Below, one piece after another: positions 1-10,427 of a stretch of 64,000 nt of DNA. Numbering within the stretch: position 1 is the first letter of the stretch; every line of letters starts with the position of its first letter. A program made the position numbers and the translations under genes. The DNA is from Pelobates cultripes (taxonomy: Eukaryota; Chordata; Amphibia; Anura; Pelobatidae), in NCBI GenBank assembly GCA_933207985.1, contig OW240913.1, forward strand, positions 280,701,051 through 280,765,050, in the 5' to 3' direction. The notes beneath the pieces were generated by a model that was given only the letters and a program-made list of their open reading frames with translations, did no database searches and was not told the DNA's origin.

Positions 1-52
1 TCGGCCCATCTAGTCTGCCCAATTTTCTAAATACTTTCATTAGTCCCTAGCC

Positions 53-868
53 TTATCTTATAGTTAGGATAGCCTTATGCCTATCCCATGCATGCTTAAA
101 CTCCTTTACTGTGTTAACCTCTACCACTTCAGCTGGAAGGCTATTCCATGCATCCACTACCCTCTCAGTAAAGTAATACTTCCTGATATTATTTTTAAAC
201 CTTTGTCCCTCTAATTTAAGACTATGTCCTCTTGTTGTGGTAGTTTTTCTTCTTTTAAATATAGTCTCCTCCTTTACTGTGTTGATTCCCTTTATATATT
301 TAAATGTTTCTATCATATCCCCCCTGTCTCGCCTTTCCTCCAAGCTATACATGTTAAGATCCTTTAACCTTTCCTGGTAAGTTTTATCCCGCAATCCATG
401 AACCAGTTTAGTAGCCCTTCTCTGAACCCTCTCTAAGGTATCAATATCCTTCTGAAGATACGGTCTCCAGTACTGTGTACAATACTCCAAGTGAGGTCTC
501 ACCAGTGTTCTGTACAATGGCATGAGCACTTCCCTCTTTCTACTGCTAATACCTCTCCCTATACAACCAAGCATTCTGCTAGCATTTCCTGCTGCTCTAT
601 TACATTGTCTGCCTACCTTTAAGTCATCAGAAATAATCACCCCTAAATCCCTTTCCTCGGATGTTGAGGTTAGGACACTATCAAATATTCTGTACTCTGC
701 CCTTGGGTTTTTACGTCCAAGATGCATTATCTTGCACTTATCCACATTAAATGTCAGCTGCCACAATTCTGACCATTTTTCTAGTTTACCTAAATCATTT
801 GTCATTTGGCTTATCCCTCCTGGAACATCAACCCTGTTACATATCTTAGTATCATCAGCAAAAGACAT
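53..868 (-). pseudogene. CR1 ORF2, RT palm/thumb and C-terminal part
   Basis: This 271-codon open frame begins with FADDTK, the catalytic DD motif of reverse transcriptase, and continues through the CR1 C-terminal region (DLGVIISDDL, VRPHLEYC, ERVQRRATKLV, TERVVDAWNSLP) to a natural-looking stop at the element's 3' side. It is the continuation of the frame at 811-1599, but in another reading frame: a 1-nt-type indel around 868-872 separates them, so the RT is broken between [10 protein letters not shown] and FADD. Non-functional copy. Confidence 0.85.
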
Positions 869-1765
869 ACCTTACCATCAAGACCTTCTGCAATATCACT
901 AATAAAAATATTAAAGAGAATGGGTCCAAGTACAGATCCCTGAGGTACCCCACTGGTGACAAGTCCAAGCTTCGAATATATTCCATTAACTACAACCCTC
1001 TGTTGCCTGTCACTCAGCCACTGCCTTACCCATTCAACAATATTGGAATCCAAACTTAAAGATTGCAGTTTATTGATAAGCCTTCTATGTGCAACAGTGT
1101 CAAAAGCCTTACTGAAATCTAGGTAAGCAATGTCTACTGCACCACCCTGATCTATAATTTTAGTTACCCAATCAAAAAAATCAATAAGATTAGTTTGGCA
1201 TGATCTCCCTGAAGTAAACCCATGTTGTCTCTGATCTTGAAATCCATGTGTTTTTAGATGTTCATCAATCCTATCCTTTAACATGGTTTCCATCACTTTC
1301 CCCACTACTGAAGTAAGGCTTACTGGCCTATAGTTGCCCGACTCCTCCCTATTACCTTTCTTGTAAATGGGCACAACATTCGCTAACTTCCAATCTTCTG
1401 GGACTACTCCTGTTAACAATGATTGGTTAAATAAATCTGTTAATGGTTTTGCTAGTACACCACTAAGCTCTTTTAATAGCTTTGGGTGTATTCCATCAGG
1501 TCCCATTGACTTATTTGTCTTTACTTTTGACAGTTGAAATAGAACCTCTTCCTCTGTAAACTCACGTGTAATAAATGACTCATTTATCCTTTTTCTCAAC
1601 TGAGGTCCCTTTCCTTCATTTTCATCTGTAAATACAGAACAAAAATATTCATTGAGGCAGTCAGCTAGACCTTTATCCTCTTCTACATACCTTCCTTCTT
1701 TTGTTTTTAATCTAACTAATCCTTGTTTTACTTTTCTTTTCTCATTTATGTATCTAAAAATGTTT
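811..1765 (-). pseudogene. CR1 ORF2, N-terminal reverse transcriptase part
   Basis: The frame 1599-811 carries RT fingers and palm blocks: [36 protein letters not shown] and [14 protein letters not shown]. The same kind of protein can be followed upstream to about 1765 ([17 protein letters not shown]), which is the linker preceding RT in CR1 elements. The apurinic endonuclease domain that should precede it is missing. The frame is lost at about 868 before the FADD motif. Confidence 0.85.
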
Positions 1766-2422
1766 TATCCCCTTGGCAAAAACACTAAAAACTTCCTTAA
1801 CCTCTGAAACCTCATTGCAAGCCAAGTCATTTGTCCCTAGATGGACAAGTACATCCAATTCCCCTTCCTGCTTTGCTTGCTTAACAATATTACAGATACG
1901 TCTCCTGTCTCTGTGAGCAGTAGCTCCGGGAAGACACCTCACAAGACCACCATTGTCCATCTCCACACCTCTTATAATGGAATCACCCAACAACAACTGC
2001 TTTCTATTAGGCCTCACCATAGTCTCCAAGCCGGTCTCCACAACACCACTAGTCTCAGTGCCTCTCTCCACAACACCACTAGCCTCAGTGCCTCTCTCCA
2101 CAACACCACTAGTCTTAGTGCCTCTCTCCACAACACCACTAGCCTCAGTGCCTCTCTCCACAACACCACTAGCCTCAGTGCCTCTCTCCACAACACCACT
2201 AGCCTCAGTGCCTCTCTCCACAACACCATTACACTCTGAAAGTGCAGAAAATGAATTATGAAGAGCAACAGACTGTGCAAAATGCCTTTTATCCACAACT
2301 CTAAGTCTACCAGATCCTACAGTAATCCATCTGCCTTTCCTAGCATGTCTCTGCGGCAGTGGCTTTGCAGCAGTTCCAGTCTGAGTTTCTACACCAGATA
2401 ATTTACAAATCTCAGACTTCAT
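1754..2422 (-). pseudogene. CR1 ORF1-type protein with SGNH/esterase-like region
   Basis: A 222-codon frame starting at 2422. Residues from about 135 contain GDSIIRGVE and, further on, LVHLGTND, the block I and block III signatures of SGNH hydrolase/esterase folds known from CR1-family ORF1 proteins. Between the N-terminus and the esterase part lies a tandem repeat of ten-residue units (GVVERGTEAS and variants; DNA at about 2030-2230). The C-terminus is cut where sequence switches to the ORF2 linker at about 1765. The enzyme activity is a family inference. Confidence 0.75.
2030..2230 (-). repeat. 30-bp coding minisatellite inside CR1 ORF1
   Basis: About six and a half near-identical 30-bp units in tandem, each encoding the decapeptide GVVERGTEAS or a one-residue variant. 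Because the period is a multiple of three the ORF1 frame stays open through the array. Confidence 0.95.
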
Positions 2423-2450
2423 TTATTTGAAGAAAATAAATTTAATCAGG

Positions 2451-3065
2451 TTCAACCTAACTTAAACGAAGACCAAAAACTATAACTACATCTCCCTCAC
2501 CCTCAATGTAAGAAGTCAAACCAATTTTGAACAATTTCACTTTTAATCTGGTTTCGTCATGGACTGCCACAAAACCAATACCACCTCCAGAGAGCTGGAC
2601 ATTCTCAAGCAGGTTCTGTTAGCAGGACTTGGATAATTCGAAGACTTAGCTCGGGGCTTGACAAATCCCACGTGCCAGGTCGCCGCGGTGATTAGGAATT
2701 TTGTCCTGGCACCTGGGTGTTTGTCAGCTCGTTAAGCACTGCTCCTCTTCGGGCTGTGAGCGATGGAGGTGGGCGACGAGGGCGCTGTAATCCTCCTGCT
2801 CTGCTCCCTCGCATGCCATGCTGTGATGCTGTGATGCTGGGAGTCGGCATCACTGCGGCCCTTGCATCACTAAACGGCACACAAGGGAGCAGAGCGAGAA
2901 GGTAGCAAGATCACAGTAGCGCCACTTGATCACAGGGAAAGAATTCACTTCAGGTATTCCAAACGTAGGAATCCTGGGTTGACATAAATTAAAATAAAAC
3001 AAATAATTTGTGTGTGTGTGTGTCTGTCAGTGAGTGTGTGTCGGTCTTCTTTATGTATAAATTCA
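2451..3065. other. Non-coding stretch with a short GT repeat
   Basis: No exon or classifiable repeat is seen here. A short (GT)n tract lies at about 3009-3045. This is the intron of USP45 downstream of its last exon in the window. Confidence 0.5.
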
Positions 3066-3543
3066 AAGGAACATTATAGTGTCAGGAATACAAACATGTA
3101 ACACTATTTTTGGTAACAAGTCCCACTCCAGTCGCATGGGAGAGGTATTTTTACTCACTTTTTTCCCACCACTGCGATGGTCTCACCACAGCTGTCCCTG
3201 CCTACATGGCTGAGATCAGCAATCTTGATGATCTAAGCCAATCCAATGCTTTCCTATGATGCTGCTGTGCCAATCAGTCTCACCTCATAGAGAAGCATTG
3301 AATCAGTGCATCTCTATGGGGAATGTTCAGTACATCTACGCAGAGCGTGGAGATGCTGAACACAGGTGCTGCACACTAGGAAGCATCACTAGAGGCCATC
3401 AGAGTGACTGCACCTAGAGGTGTTAATAGGCAGAAATGTAAACAATACAGTTTCTCTTTACATTGAAAAGCCTGCAATTACAGGCTATAGACACCAGAAC
3501 CACTACATTAAGCTGTAGTGGTTTTGGTGACTATAGTGTTCCC
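3066..3543. mobile_element. Diverged TTAA-type MITE (copy 1)
   Basis: Begins with AAAGGAACATTATAGTGTC and ends with GTGACTATAGTGTTCC, an inverted pair. Internal sequence (TCTCTATGGGGAA, AGGAAGCATCACTAG) matches the other copies at 5419, 12314 and 38263. The flanking TTAA target copies have decayed. Confidence 0.6.
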
Positions 3544-3928
3544 GTTAGTTTAAAAAAAGAAATCTGGCTTCTAACTTTTTTGCTGGCTTTCAGGATCAAA
3601 GCAAATTTGTCAAGCACTGGCTTAGCTGATAGGCTTAGGAACTTCCACCTCTGCAGAGAGGATAGTGGAGGCAGGAAGCAGCGCCCAGTGGACCCCAGTT
3701 AAGAAGTCAGATCATTCAAAAATGATTACAAAAGGAGGGGACACAAGGGCACTCCTGGCACCATAACAGTTACAGCATGCTTATGGTGCTTTGATGTTTC
3801 TTTAACTCATGATTCATAACAAAATGTGAAATGGAGGGAGTAGAATTGGGAAATTACAAATTTTAATGTGAAAAGTGGCAACTTTATTTAGGAAAACATT
3901 ATAATGCTGAGCAAAACAATTCACTTAC

Positions 3929-4032
3929 AAAATCACCCAAGTGCTGAGATTGATGACAATGCAGTGAGGCTCCGGGTGTGATGATTGAAAGTGTCTCAAT
4001 GAGTGCTGGCATTCTGAGTTGGCACCACAGCC
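3929..4032 (-). CDS. usp45: USP45 exon, second half of ZnF-UBP domain
   Basis: Acceptor ACTTGCAG, donor GTAAGTG. Encodes [15 protein letters not shown] through [11 protein letters not shown]. It is the last USP45 exon found; nothing resembling the following CYECDE block was seen between 1 and 3928. Confidence 0.92.
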
Positions 4033-7000
4033 CTGCAAGTAAATAGGATTAACAAATATCAGTATATCATACCCAGTACTGATCCTTAAACCCTACAGGA
4101 CCAATAACAAGCTGCCACAATAACAATGGACTTCAAAACCCTTTTATGTGTTGTTGTCTAAGAGGTAACCATGGATATTTGATCACAAAAATGATTTTAG
4201 TAAGAGTGATAATAAGAGTAGTGTTGGTTACCTTAAAAGGACACTATAGGCACCCAGATCACTTCAGCTCATGAAAGTGGTTTGGGTGCACTGTCCCTGT
4301 CCCATGAATACTGCAACTGTAATTAATGCAGTTTCTTAGACACTACAATAATTTGATTGCAGGATTAAGACTCAATCAGACAGCCACTTGAGGCACTTCC
4401 TGCTGGTTGGGTGACTTTTCTTCGCCTAGATGACGCTGGATGTACTCACTCTTTGAATGACACTGACACACTGACATTCAGTGTCAAGCAAAATACCACA
4501 GGAAAGCATTGCACCAATAGCTTCCTATGGAGAGAGCCTAATGTGCTTTCTGCGGTAGTCGTGCATGCGCATTTGCGCCCCAATAGGAACATCGACGCTG
4601 GGAACAGTTTAGTACAGCAAGGGTGTTTTAACCCTTACTATGCTGGTGGGAGATGGATGGGGAAGGGGGGTGCGAGGCAACTATAGTGCTAGGAATACAA
4701 CTGTACGACTGTATTCCTTGCACTATTGTATCTCTTTAAAAAAAAACACCCCTGCAAAGCATCATGGAAATTGTAGTTCTACCACATGTAGGGATCTACC
4801 TTTTGGTTACCCCTGATATAAACCATGCAGTTGTAAGTGATCATTATTGTTTAGGCTGCTTTCTTTTAAAACACTAGTGAAAAGGCAGGAGCAACATTCT
4901 TTCAGGGTTATGTTACCCAGCAGGCTAGTGAAGTTGCTGTCAACTAATTAGAAAATATGTAGAAAACCATGTCTTACTTGATAGCCACATTTAAGGCACA
5001 GCCAAACATCTGCTGGAGCAACAAGCTCTCCATCCTTTATTCTTCGTTCTTTCATACATTCTGTGCACACTGCAAACACAGACTGAGATGCTGCTTTTTT
5101 GACTTTTCCCACATCCACAGCTGAGCTCACGTGATGGCATGTTAGACCTTAAAAATCAAATGTCGACATTAGATCCCCATTTACACACTCACAAAGTTTG
5201 AAAAAGTATGGAAAAACATTATGTTTACAGTAGTAACTAGTCGTCTTTAATTATAAAACTAACATACCCTGTAATAAAATATTTCAAAAAACATATTGTA
5301 AGCAGTGCATGTTTTGTGCGTCAGGACTTGCCTGTTAGATAAGCAAAACTTTAAGACATGCACTGCCAGTGAAATAACAACAATCAGTTTAAACAGAGAG
5401 CAAAACATTTTTCTTTAAAGAAACACTATAGGGTCAGGAACAAAAACATGTACAGTGAGGGGAAAAATAGTATTTGATCCCCGGCTGATTGTGAACTTTT
5501 GCCCACCTTTAAAGAAATGATCAGTGTATATTTTTAATGGTAGGTGTATTTTAACAGTCAGAGACAGAATAACAACAAAAAAAAAAATCCAGAAAAATGC
5601 ATGTAAAAAAAAAAATAAAAAAAAAAATAAAATAAAAAAAGTTATACATTAATTTGACGGTCAATGAGTGAAATAAGTATATGACTCCTTTAACTTAGTA
5701 CTTGGTGGAAAAACCCTTGTAGGCAATCACAGAGGTCACACGTTTCTTGTAGTTGGCCACCAGGTTTGCACACATCTCAGGAGGGATTTTGTCCCACTCC
5801 TCTTTGCAGATACTCTCCAAGCCATTAAGGTTTCGAGGCTGACATTTGGCAACTCGAACCTTTAGCTCCCTCCAAAGATTTTCTATAGGATTAAGATCTG
5901 GAGATTGGCTAGGCCACTCCAGGACATTAATGTGTGTTCTTCTTGAGTCACTCCTTTGTTGCCTTGGCTGTGTGTTTTGGCTCATTGTCGTGCTGGAATA
6001 CCCATCCACGACCCATTTTCAATGCCCTGGCTGAGGGAAGAAGGTTCTCACCCAGGATTTGACAGTACATGGCCCCATCCATCGCCCCTTTGATGCGGTA
6101 CAGTTGTCCTGTCACCTTAGCAGAAAAACACCCCCAAAGCATAATATGTTTGATGGTGGGGATGGTGTTCCTGGGGTCATAGGCAGTATTTCTCCTCCTC
6201 CAAACACAGCGAGCTGAGTTGATACCAAAGAGCTTGATTTTGGTTTCATCTTACCCAAACACTTTCACCCAGTTCTCCTCTGAATCATTCAGATGTTCAC
6301 TGGCAAGCTTCAGACGGGCCTGTACATGTGCTTTCTTGAGCAGGGGGACCTTGCGGGTGCTGCAGGATTTCAGTCCTTCACGGCGTAGTGTGTTACCAAT
6401 TGTTTTCTTGGTGAATATGGTCTCAGCTGCCTTGAGATCATCAACAAGATCCTCTGTGTCGTTCTGGGCTGATTCCTCACCCTTCTCATGATCATTGAAA
6501 CTCCATGAGGTGAGATCTTGCATGGAGCACCAGACCGAGGGAAATTGACAGTTATTTTGTGTTTCTTCCATTTGCAAATAATTGCACCAACTGTTGTCAC
6601 CTTCTCACCAAGCTGCCTGTCGATGGTCTTGTAGCCTATTCCAGCCTTGTGTAGGTCTACAAACTTGTCCCTGACATCCTTGGACAGCTCTTTGGTCTTG
6701 GCCATAGTGGAGAGTTTGGAATCTGATTGATTGATTGCTTCTGTGGACAGGTGTCTTTTATACAGATAATGAGCTGAGATTAAGAGCACTCCCTTTAAGA
6801 GAATGATCCTGATCTCAGCTCATTACCTGCATAAAAGACACCTGGGAGCCAAAAATCTTGATGATTGATAGGGATGCTTAGGAAAGCATTGCATTGTCTG
6901 AGACTGTCAAGGAGGCAGATCAGGGGCAGAGCCAGCACAAGCCAAACATACCCTGGCCAATTAGCATCTCCTCAATGAATCAATGCATCTCTATGAGGAA

Positions 7001-8178
7001 AGTTCAGTGTTTCCATGCAGATGGTGGAGAAACTGAATGGTAGCGCTGCACACTGTGCAGCACTGCCCCAGGAAGCACCTTTCGCAGCCATCTGAGGAGT
7101 GGCCACTGGAGAGATCTCTAGGCTGTAATGTAAACACTGAATTTTCTCTGCAAAAATGCTGAAGGGAATGATTATACTCAATCAGAAAAAATTCATTAAG
7201 CTGTTGGTGTTCCGGTGACTATATTGGCCCTTTAAGTAAGAGAGTAAGCAGCAAAATCACTTCATTTTAATGAAGTGATTTTTAAGTAAAGATGCTACCG
7301 TTGCAACCTTCCTGTGTTTATACACTGCTTTTAGTACGAGCAAGGTACTGTGTACATTTTACAGTTTCTATGCTAACTAGTGGCTCCATGTCAGACAGCC
7401 ATTAGGGACCTCAATATGAAAGACCTGAAATGCCAGATGCTGGGAGAAGCGTTCATCCAATGCTTCTCTATAAGCTTTAGGCTAAAGGAGAGCAAATATT
7501 GCTGTGCATGTGGCCTCAGTGCTTTTCTATGTGAAACATCTAATAAGACAAAAGTCATAAGGATTTAAGACTACACCGAAGGTGGATTGGGCTGCATAGT
7601 CTGTCTCAGCACTGGATTGCAGTAAAGTGTAATAGCTTTTTGATGATGAGGGGGATAAGTGGGTATTAATCCACAAATTAGAAAAGAGCACATTTAATTA
7701 AAATATATCATATATAAATATATATATTCCTTTTTTTTTTTTTATTAGAGTGTTCCCTTGATGATAAAGTTTGCAAGGTTCTTGCCTTCTCTTTATTTAC
7801 AGACAATATGGTGGAAAGTATTCACACACCTTCATTTCCAGGTGACAAGAGTTAAAGGGAACTCAGCCAATCAAAATTTATTCAGACAAAAGATATTAAT
7901 CCCTGGATTCAGGTTATTGTAACCTCTTATCCACCAACAGGGGCCAAATGTAAGTGTAATCAGCTGACACCGGTCTGCTAATTCAAAGTCCTAAAGTCGA
8001 GCAATTTGAATCCCAGCTGGGACAAAAGCCCTGTTTAGAAAATGGATAAATATTATTATTCATACCAACAATGTCATCAGAAGAATCTTCATCTGGAAGT
8101 CGTATGGTCCTCTTGCTCCTTCTTGTCTTCTCAGAAGTTGCCCATGCAGATGGCTCTTTAACCCTCATCTGTGAATCG
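3929..8178 (-). CDS. usp45: USP45, ubiquitin-specific protease 45 (first three coding exons only)
   Basis: Three minus-strand exons join in frame: 8066-8178 (ATG at 8168-8166), 4978-5147 and 3929-4032. Together they encode the acidic/basic N-terminus ([23 protein letters not shown]) and a ZnF-UBP zinc finger with visible ligands in [26 protein letters not shown] and QHSLRHF. This follows known USP45, a nuclear deubiquitinase implicated in DNA repair through ERCC1. Junction phases agree (1 then 0) and all donors are GT. The cysteine-protease domain is encoded by exons left of the window. The neighbouring order with TSTD3 and CCNC matches human 6q16, which separates it from the paralogue USP16. 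Confidence 0.92.
4237..4735. mobile_element. TTAA-flanked MITE (copy 2) in USP45 intron
   Basis: Flanked by TTAA at 4233-4236 and 4736-4739. The left end reads AAGGACACTATAGGCACCC and folds on itself (CACCCAGATCACTTCA against GTGGTTTGGGTGC), as in related copies. Confidence 0.75.
4978..5147 (-). CDS. usp45: USP45 exon, first half of ZnF-UBP domain
   Basis: Acceptor TTTTTAAG then 170 nt, donor GTAAGAC. Encodes [17 protein letters not shown] through WLCLKCGYQ, containing the first zinc-binding cysteines and histidine of the UBP-type finger. Confidence 0.93.
5419..7231. mobile_element. TTAA-flanked MITE (copy 3), split by a Tc1 element
   Basis: TTAA at 5415-5418 and 7232-7235. The left 34 bases match copy 4 (AGAAACACTATAGGGTCAGG), then a Tc1 element begins at TA/CAGTG (5451). 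MITE sequence resumes at about 6870 (AGGAAAGCATTGCATTG) and runs to 7231. Compared with copy 4, roughly 180 bp of the MITE around the junction are missing. Confidence 0.75.
5453..6868 (-). mobile_element. Tc1-like DNA transposon remnant, right end deleted
   Basis: Starts at TA then CAGTGAGGGGAAAAATAG. Transposase is on the minus strand in several broken frames: N-terminus [14 protein letters not shown] with helix-turn-helix (6704 down to about 6450), a middle part with [11 protein letters not shown] (about 6000) and a C-terminal part with [15 protein letters not shown] (about 5920-5690). These hold the second Asp and the Glu of a DD34E catalytic triad. Frameshifts make it dead. The opposite terminal repeat is gone. 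Same family as the copy at 49374-53017. Confidence 0.9.
7236..8065. other. USP45 intron sequence, no recognisable element
   Basis: AT-rich intron remainder with a poly-T tract at 7731-7743 and short AT repeat at about 7706-7727; no coding exon seen. Confidence 0.5.
8066..8178 (-). CDS. usp45: USP45 exon with start codon
   Basis: The start ATG is at 8168-8166, ten bases after an acceptor CTTGGTCAG. Codes 34 residues (MRVKEPSAW ... DEDSSDDIV) plus one base, ending at donor GTATGAA (8065-8059). An in-frame extension upstream of the ATG exists but lacks ATG, so this start is preferred, as in known orthologues. Confidence 0.9.
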
Positions 8179-10089
8179 CTGACCAAGAATATTATAGGTG
8201 TTTACCATTACAATGATTTTATTTGGTGATGTGTGTAGGACTATAAAGCAAGAATATAATTTAATGTAAAATTAAAATGCATTAAACTGAAAACATTAAA
8301 ATATTACTAGTACAAATATTTCCTAGCAAATCCAATAATGAAGGCATGTTTGGTAGCACAGCCAGCAGGCAAACAGCCAGGATTTTGAGCATCCACACAC
8401 AAAGTTCACAGGTTCTAATGTCAGCTGTGCAGCAGTGTTTGGTCCGGCTAAATTTGGGACCTCATTTAGGTTCATTTGGAACCTGTTCTGCAAAATCAAG
8501 ACATTGTTAAATAATGTGAACAATGTCTGGATTATGCAGAACAAATGGCCCTATGCAGCACGAATGGCTTTGCCCCTTTAGATACCAGCCATTTGAACTT
8601 TAGTGAATAGACCCATAACGTAAGTGCAATACTTTGCATTGCTCCTGTATTATCACAGCAAGTCCTGGTGCCGCCAAATTCTCCTATACACCAGTGCTCA
8701 TAGCCTCTGAATGTGTGGTGTGAGCAGCCAGTCCACACTTACTGGTCAAACATTCCGTCAGGTAAAGAGTAAGTGATATCACCAGATAAAGGAGGTGGAT
8801 TTAGGGGGGGGTCAGTGATCCTGTTTTTTGTCAGTGTTTGAAAATAATTTGACAAAACCCACAGGGATTGCACTTGGCACTAAAACCACTAGAATGAGCA
8901 GTAGTGTTTATGTTTGGTTTAATACATTACCTCCATAATACATTTAAAAAGAAGGGGTATGTTCCTGGCAGATTTTATATTTTTGAAGGACATTACACAT
9001 TTTTGGAGCTCTGGCCTTTTTGTGATTTAGTGTGATGGTAATGCACTCGTGGTTACATTTTGTGACAAAATTCTGCTCATATATTTATTAGGGTAAATAG
9101 TAGAAACTTAAAAAAATACTGTGACTTCTGGCCTACATATTGCAAAGTTGCTTTTCTAATTCACTGTTTAATCATTAGATCCCTGGGTACATGTTGTGGG
9201 CTGAAACACAACACAGCTATGTACTTGCCTGCATTAACATGGGTTGGCAGCCTCAAGCATCAATTCTAACCAGCAATTTAAGGGATCTATTATGCCTGAG
9301 TAAGATGGGAGTTCTGTTTTCCGTAGCTTAGCAGCCTTGCTGCATGTCACTTATTTTATTGACACCTGCCTTAAGGGATACACAGTGTCTAACACCCTTT
9401 ACTGGCATACTGTTGCCTGAGGGTCATGTGAGTAGTAGTCCACTGGAGTACTAAAGCTAGAGGCTTCCTATGCTTCTAACTCTGCAGTGTGGCTTTGCAG
9501 TGGCAGTGTAAACATGGTTACACAATGCAGTATATCCCTTACCTAGTGAGTCAGGTGACACCCTCACACCAGGTCTTCTCCCAGGTACAATGCAAGCAGT
9601 GAAGAGGTCCTGATCTGGGTGTCAAAGGATGTCATATGCACCTCCAGGGCCCACGTGTTCCGGGTAAAAGCCGACAGCCACTGCAACACACACATAGAGC
9701 TACGGAAGCCTTGAGGTCCCAAATCACTCTTTCCTGTGACTATTTTTAACTGATCTGCTCTGTAAACAATTCCATGCCTCCCTTCTCTGTCACTGGGGCA
9801 TAGATAGCATAGCTGTGAGATTACTGATCCCATCACACGTGTCCACACAGGGGCAGCCTGGCATATGGCAATACAGACATTAAATACTAACCACCCCCTG
9901 TACATAGCAAATATACCATTTACTTAGCCACATATAACATGAAAATAAGAGAGAGAATAGCCAGATCAGGTTACTTTATACACACATACTAATATTTACT
10001 ATTAGCTACGATACATTGTTGCAGTGTAAATGCCTTTTCTAGATGTGTTCCCTTAGATCACTAGTTATAGATGGTTTAGAATAGGAAAC
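8179..10089. other. USP45 5' side; no exon recognised
   Basis: Should contain the 5' untranslated exon(s) of USP45, which cannot be placed from sequence alone. No element was classified here. Confidence 0.4.
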
Positions 10090-10240
10090 ACATTGTCCTA
10101 TAATAACCCTGGCTGAGTTCCGGGGTGTCTCCCTCTGGGTGTGGATGTAGAGGGAGGAAGTTTTATGTATGGGCAGTTCCGGGCTGTGTATTTTGTATCA
10201 GTGACAAGTCCTGCAGGCAGTTAGACACATTCATTGCAGA
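10090..10240. promoter_or_regulatory. Probable divergent USP45/TSTD3 promoter
   Basis: Immediately upstream of the TSTD3 start codon, on the side facing USP45. Two TTCCGG motifs (10118-10123, 10177-10182) are ETS-type sites in reverse orientation, common in housekeeping divergent promoters. No TATA box is evident. The bidirectional role is inferred from gene orientation. Confidence 0.4.
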
Positions 10241-10427
10241 ATGTCTGTGTGGCTGAGCCGCTTGTGTGTGTCAGTGAGATCAGTGAGTGCCCAGCATGTA
10301 GGCTCTGGGTTCAGTAGGAGCTTGCACTCTCTGGCAGGACCAAGCATCAAGCTTCCCAGGACATTACAATACCCAGGACACAGCACCAGGAGCAGCAGGC
10401 AGGGCGAGATACGTCTAATAGACACAA
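10241..10427 (+). CDS. tstd3: TSTD3 exon 1 (mitochondrial targeting-like N-terminus)
   Basis: ATG at 10241, 62 codons plus one base, donor GTAAAC at 10428. Codes MSVWLSRLCVSVRSVSA and further Arg-rich sequence. Phase 1 matches the acceptor of the next exon. Confidence 0.82.

Larger units (their letters stand above)
1..2450 (-). mobile_element. CR1-clade LINE, internally deleted, 3' end beyond window start
   Basis: Non-LTR retrotransposon read on the minus strand. It holds, in element order, an ORF1 remnant with an esterase-like region (2422-1754), then directly the reverse transcriptase part of ORF2 (about 1765-811) and the ORF2 C-terminal part (868-53). The RT motifs [10 protein letters not shown] and [10 protein letters not shown] and the C-terminal ERVQRRATKLV and FFTERVV-type blocks are typical of the CR1 clade. 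The ORF2 endonuclease domain is absent, so ORF1 sequence has been joined to ORF2 by an internal deletion near 1765. The 3' UTR starts at about 52 and runs off the window. A homologous 3' end occurs at 62041-62147. Confidence 0.88.

Noticed and set aside
1953..2298. Long open frames on the plus and minus strands over the 30-bp repeat
   Set aside because: They are shadow frames of the tandem repeat within CR1 ORF1; only the minus frame with GDSIIRG and LGTND is meaningful.
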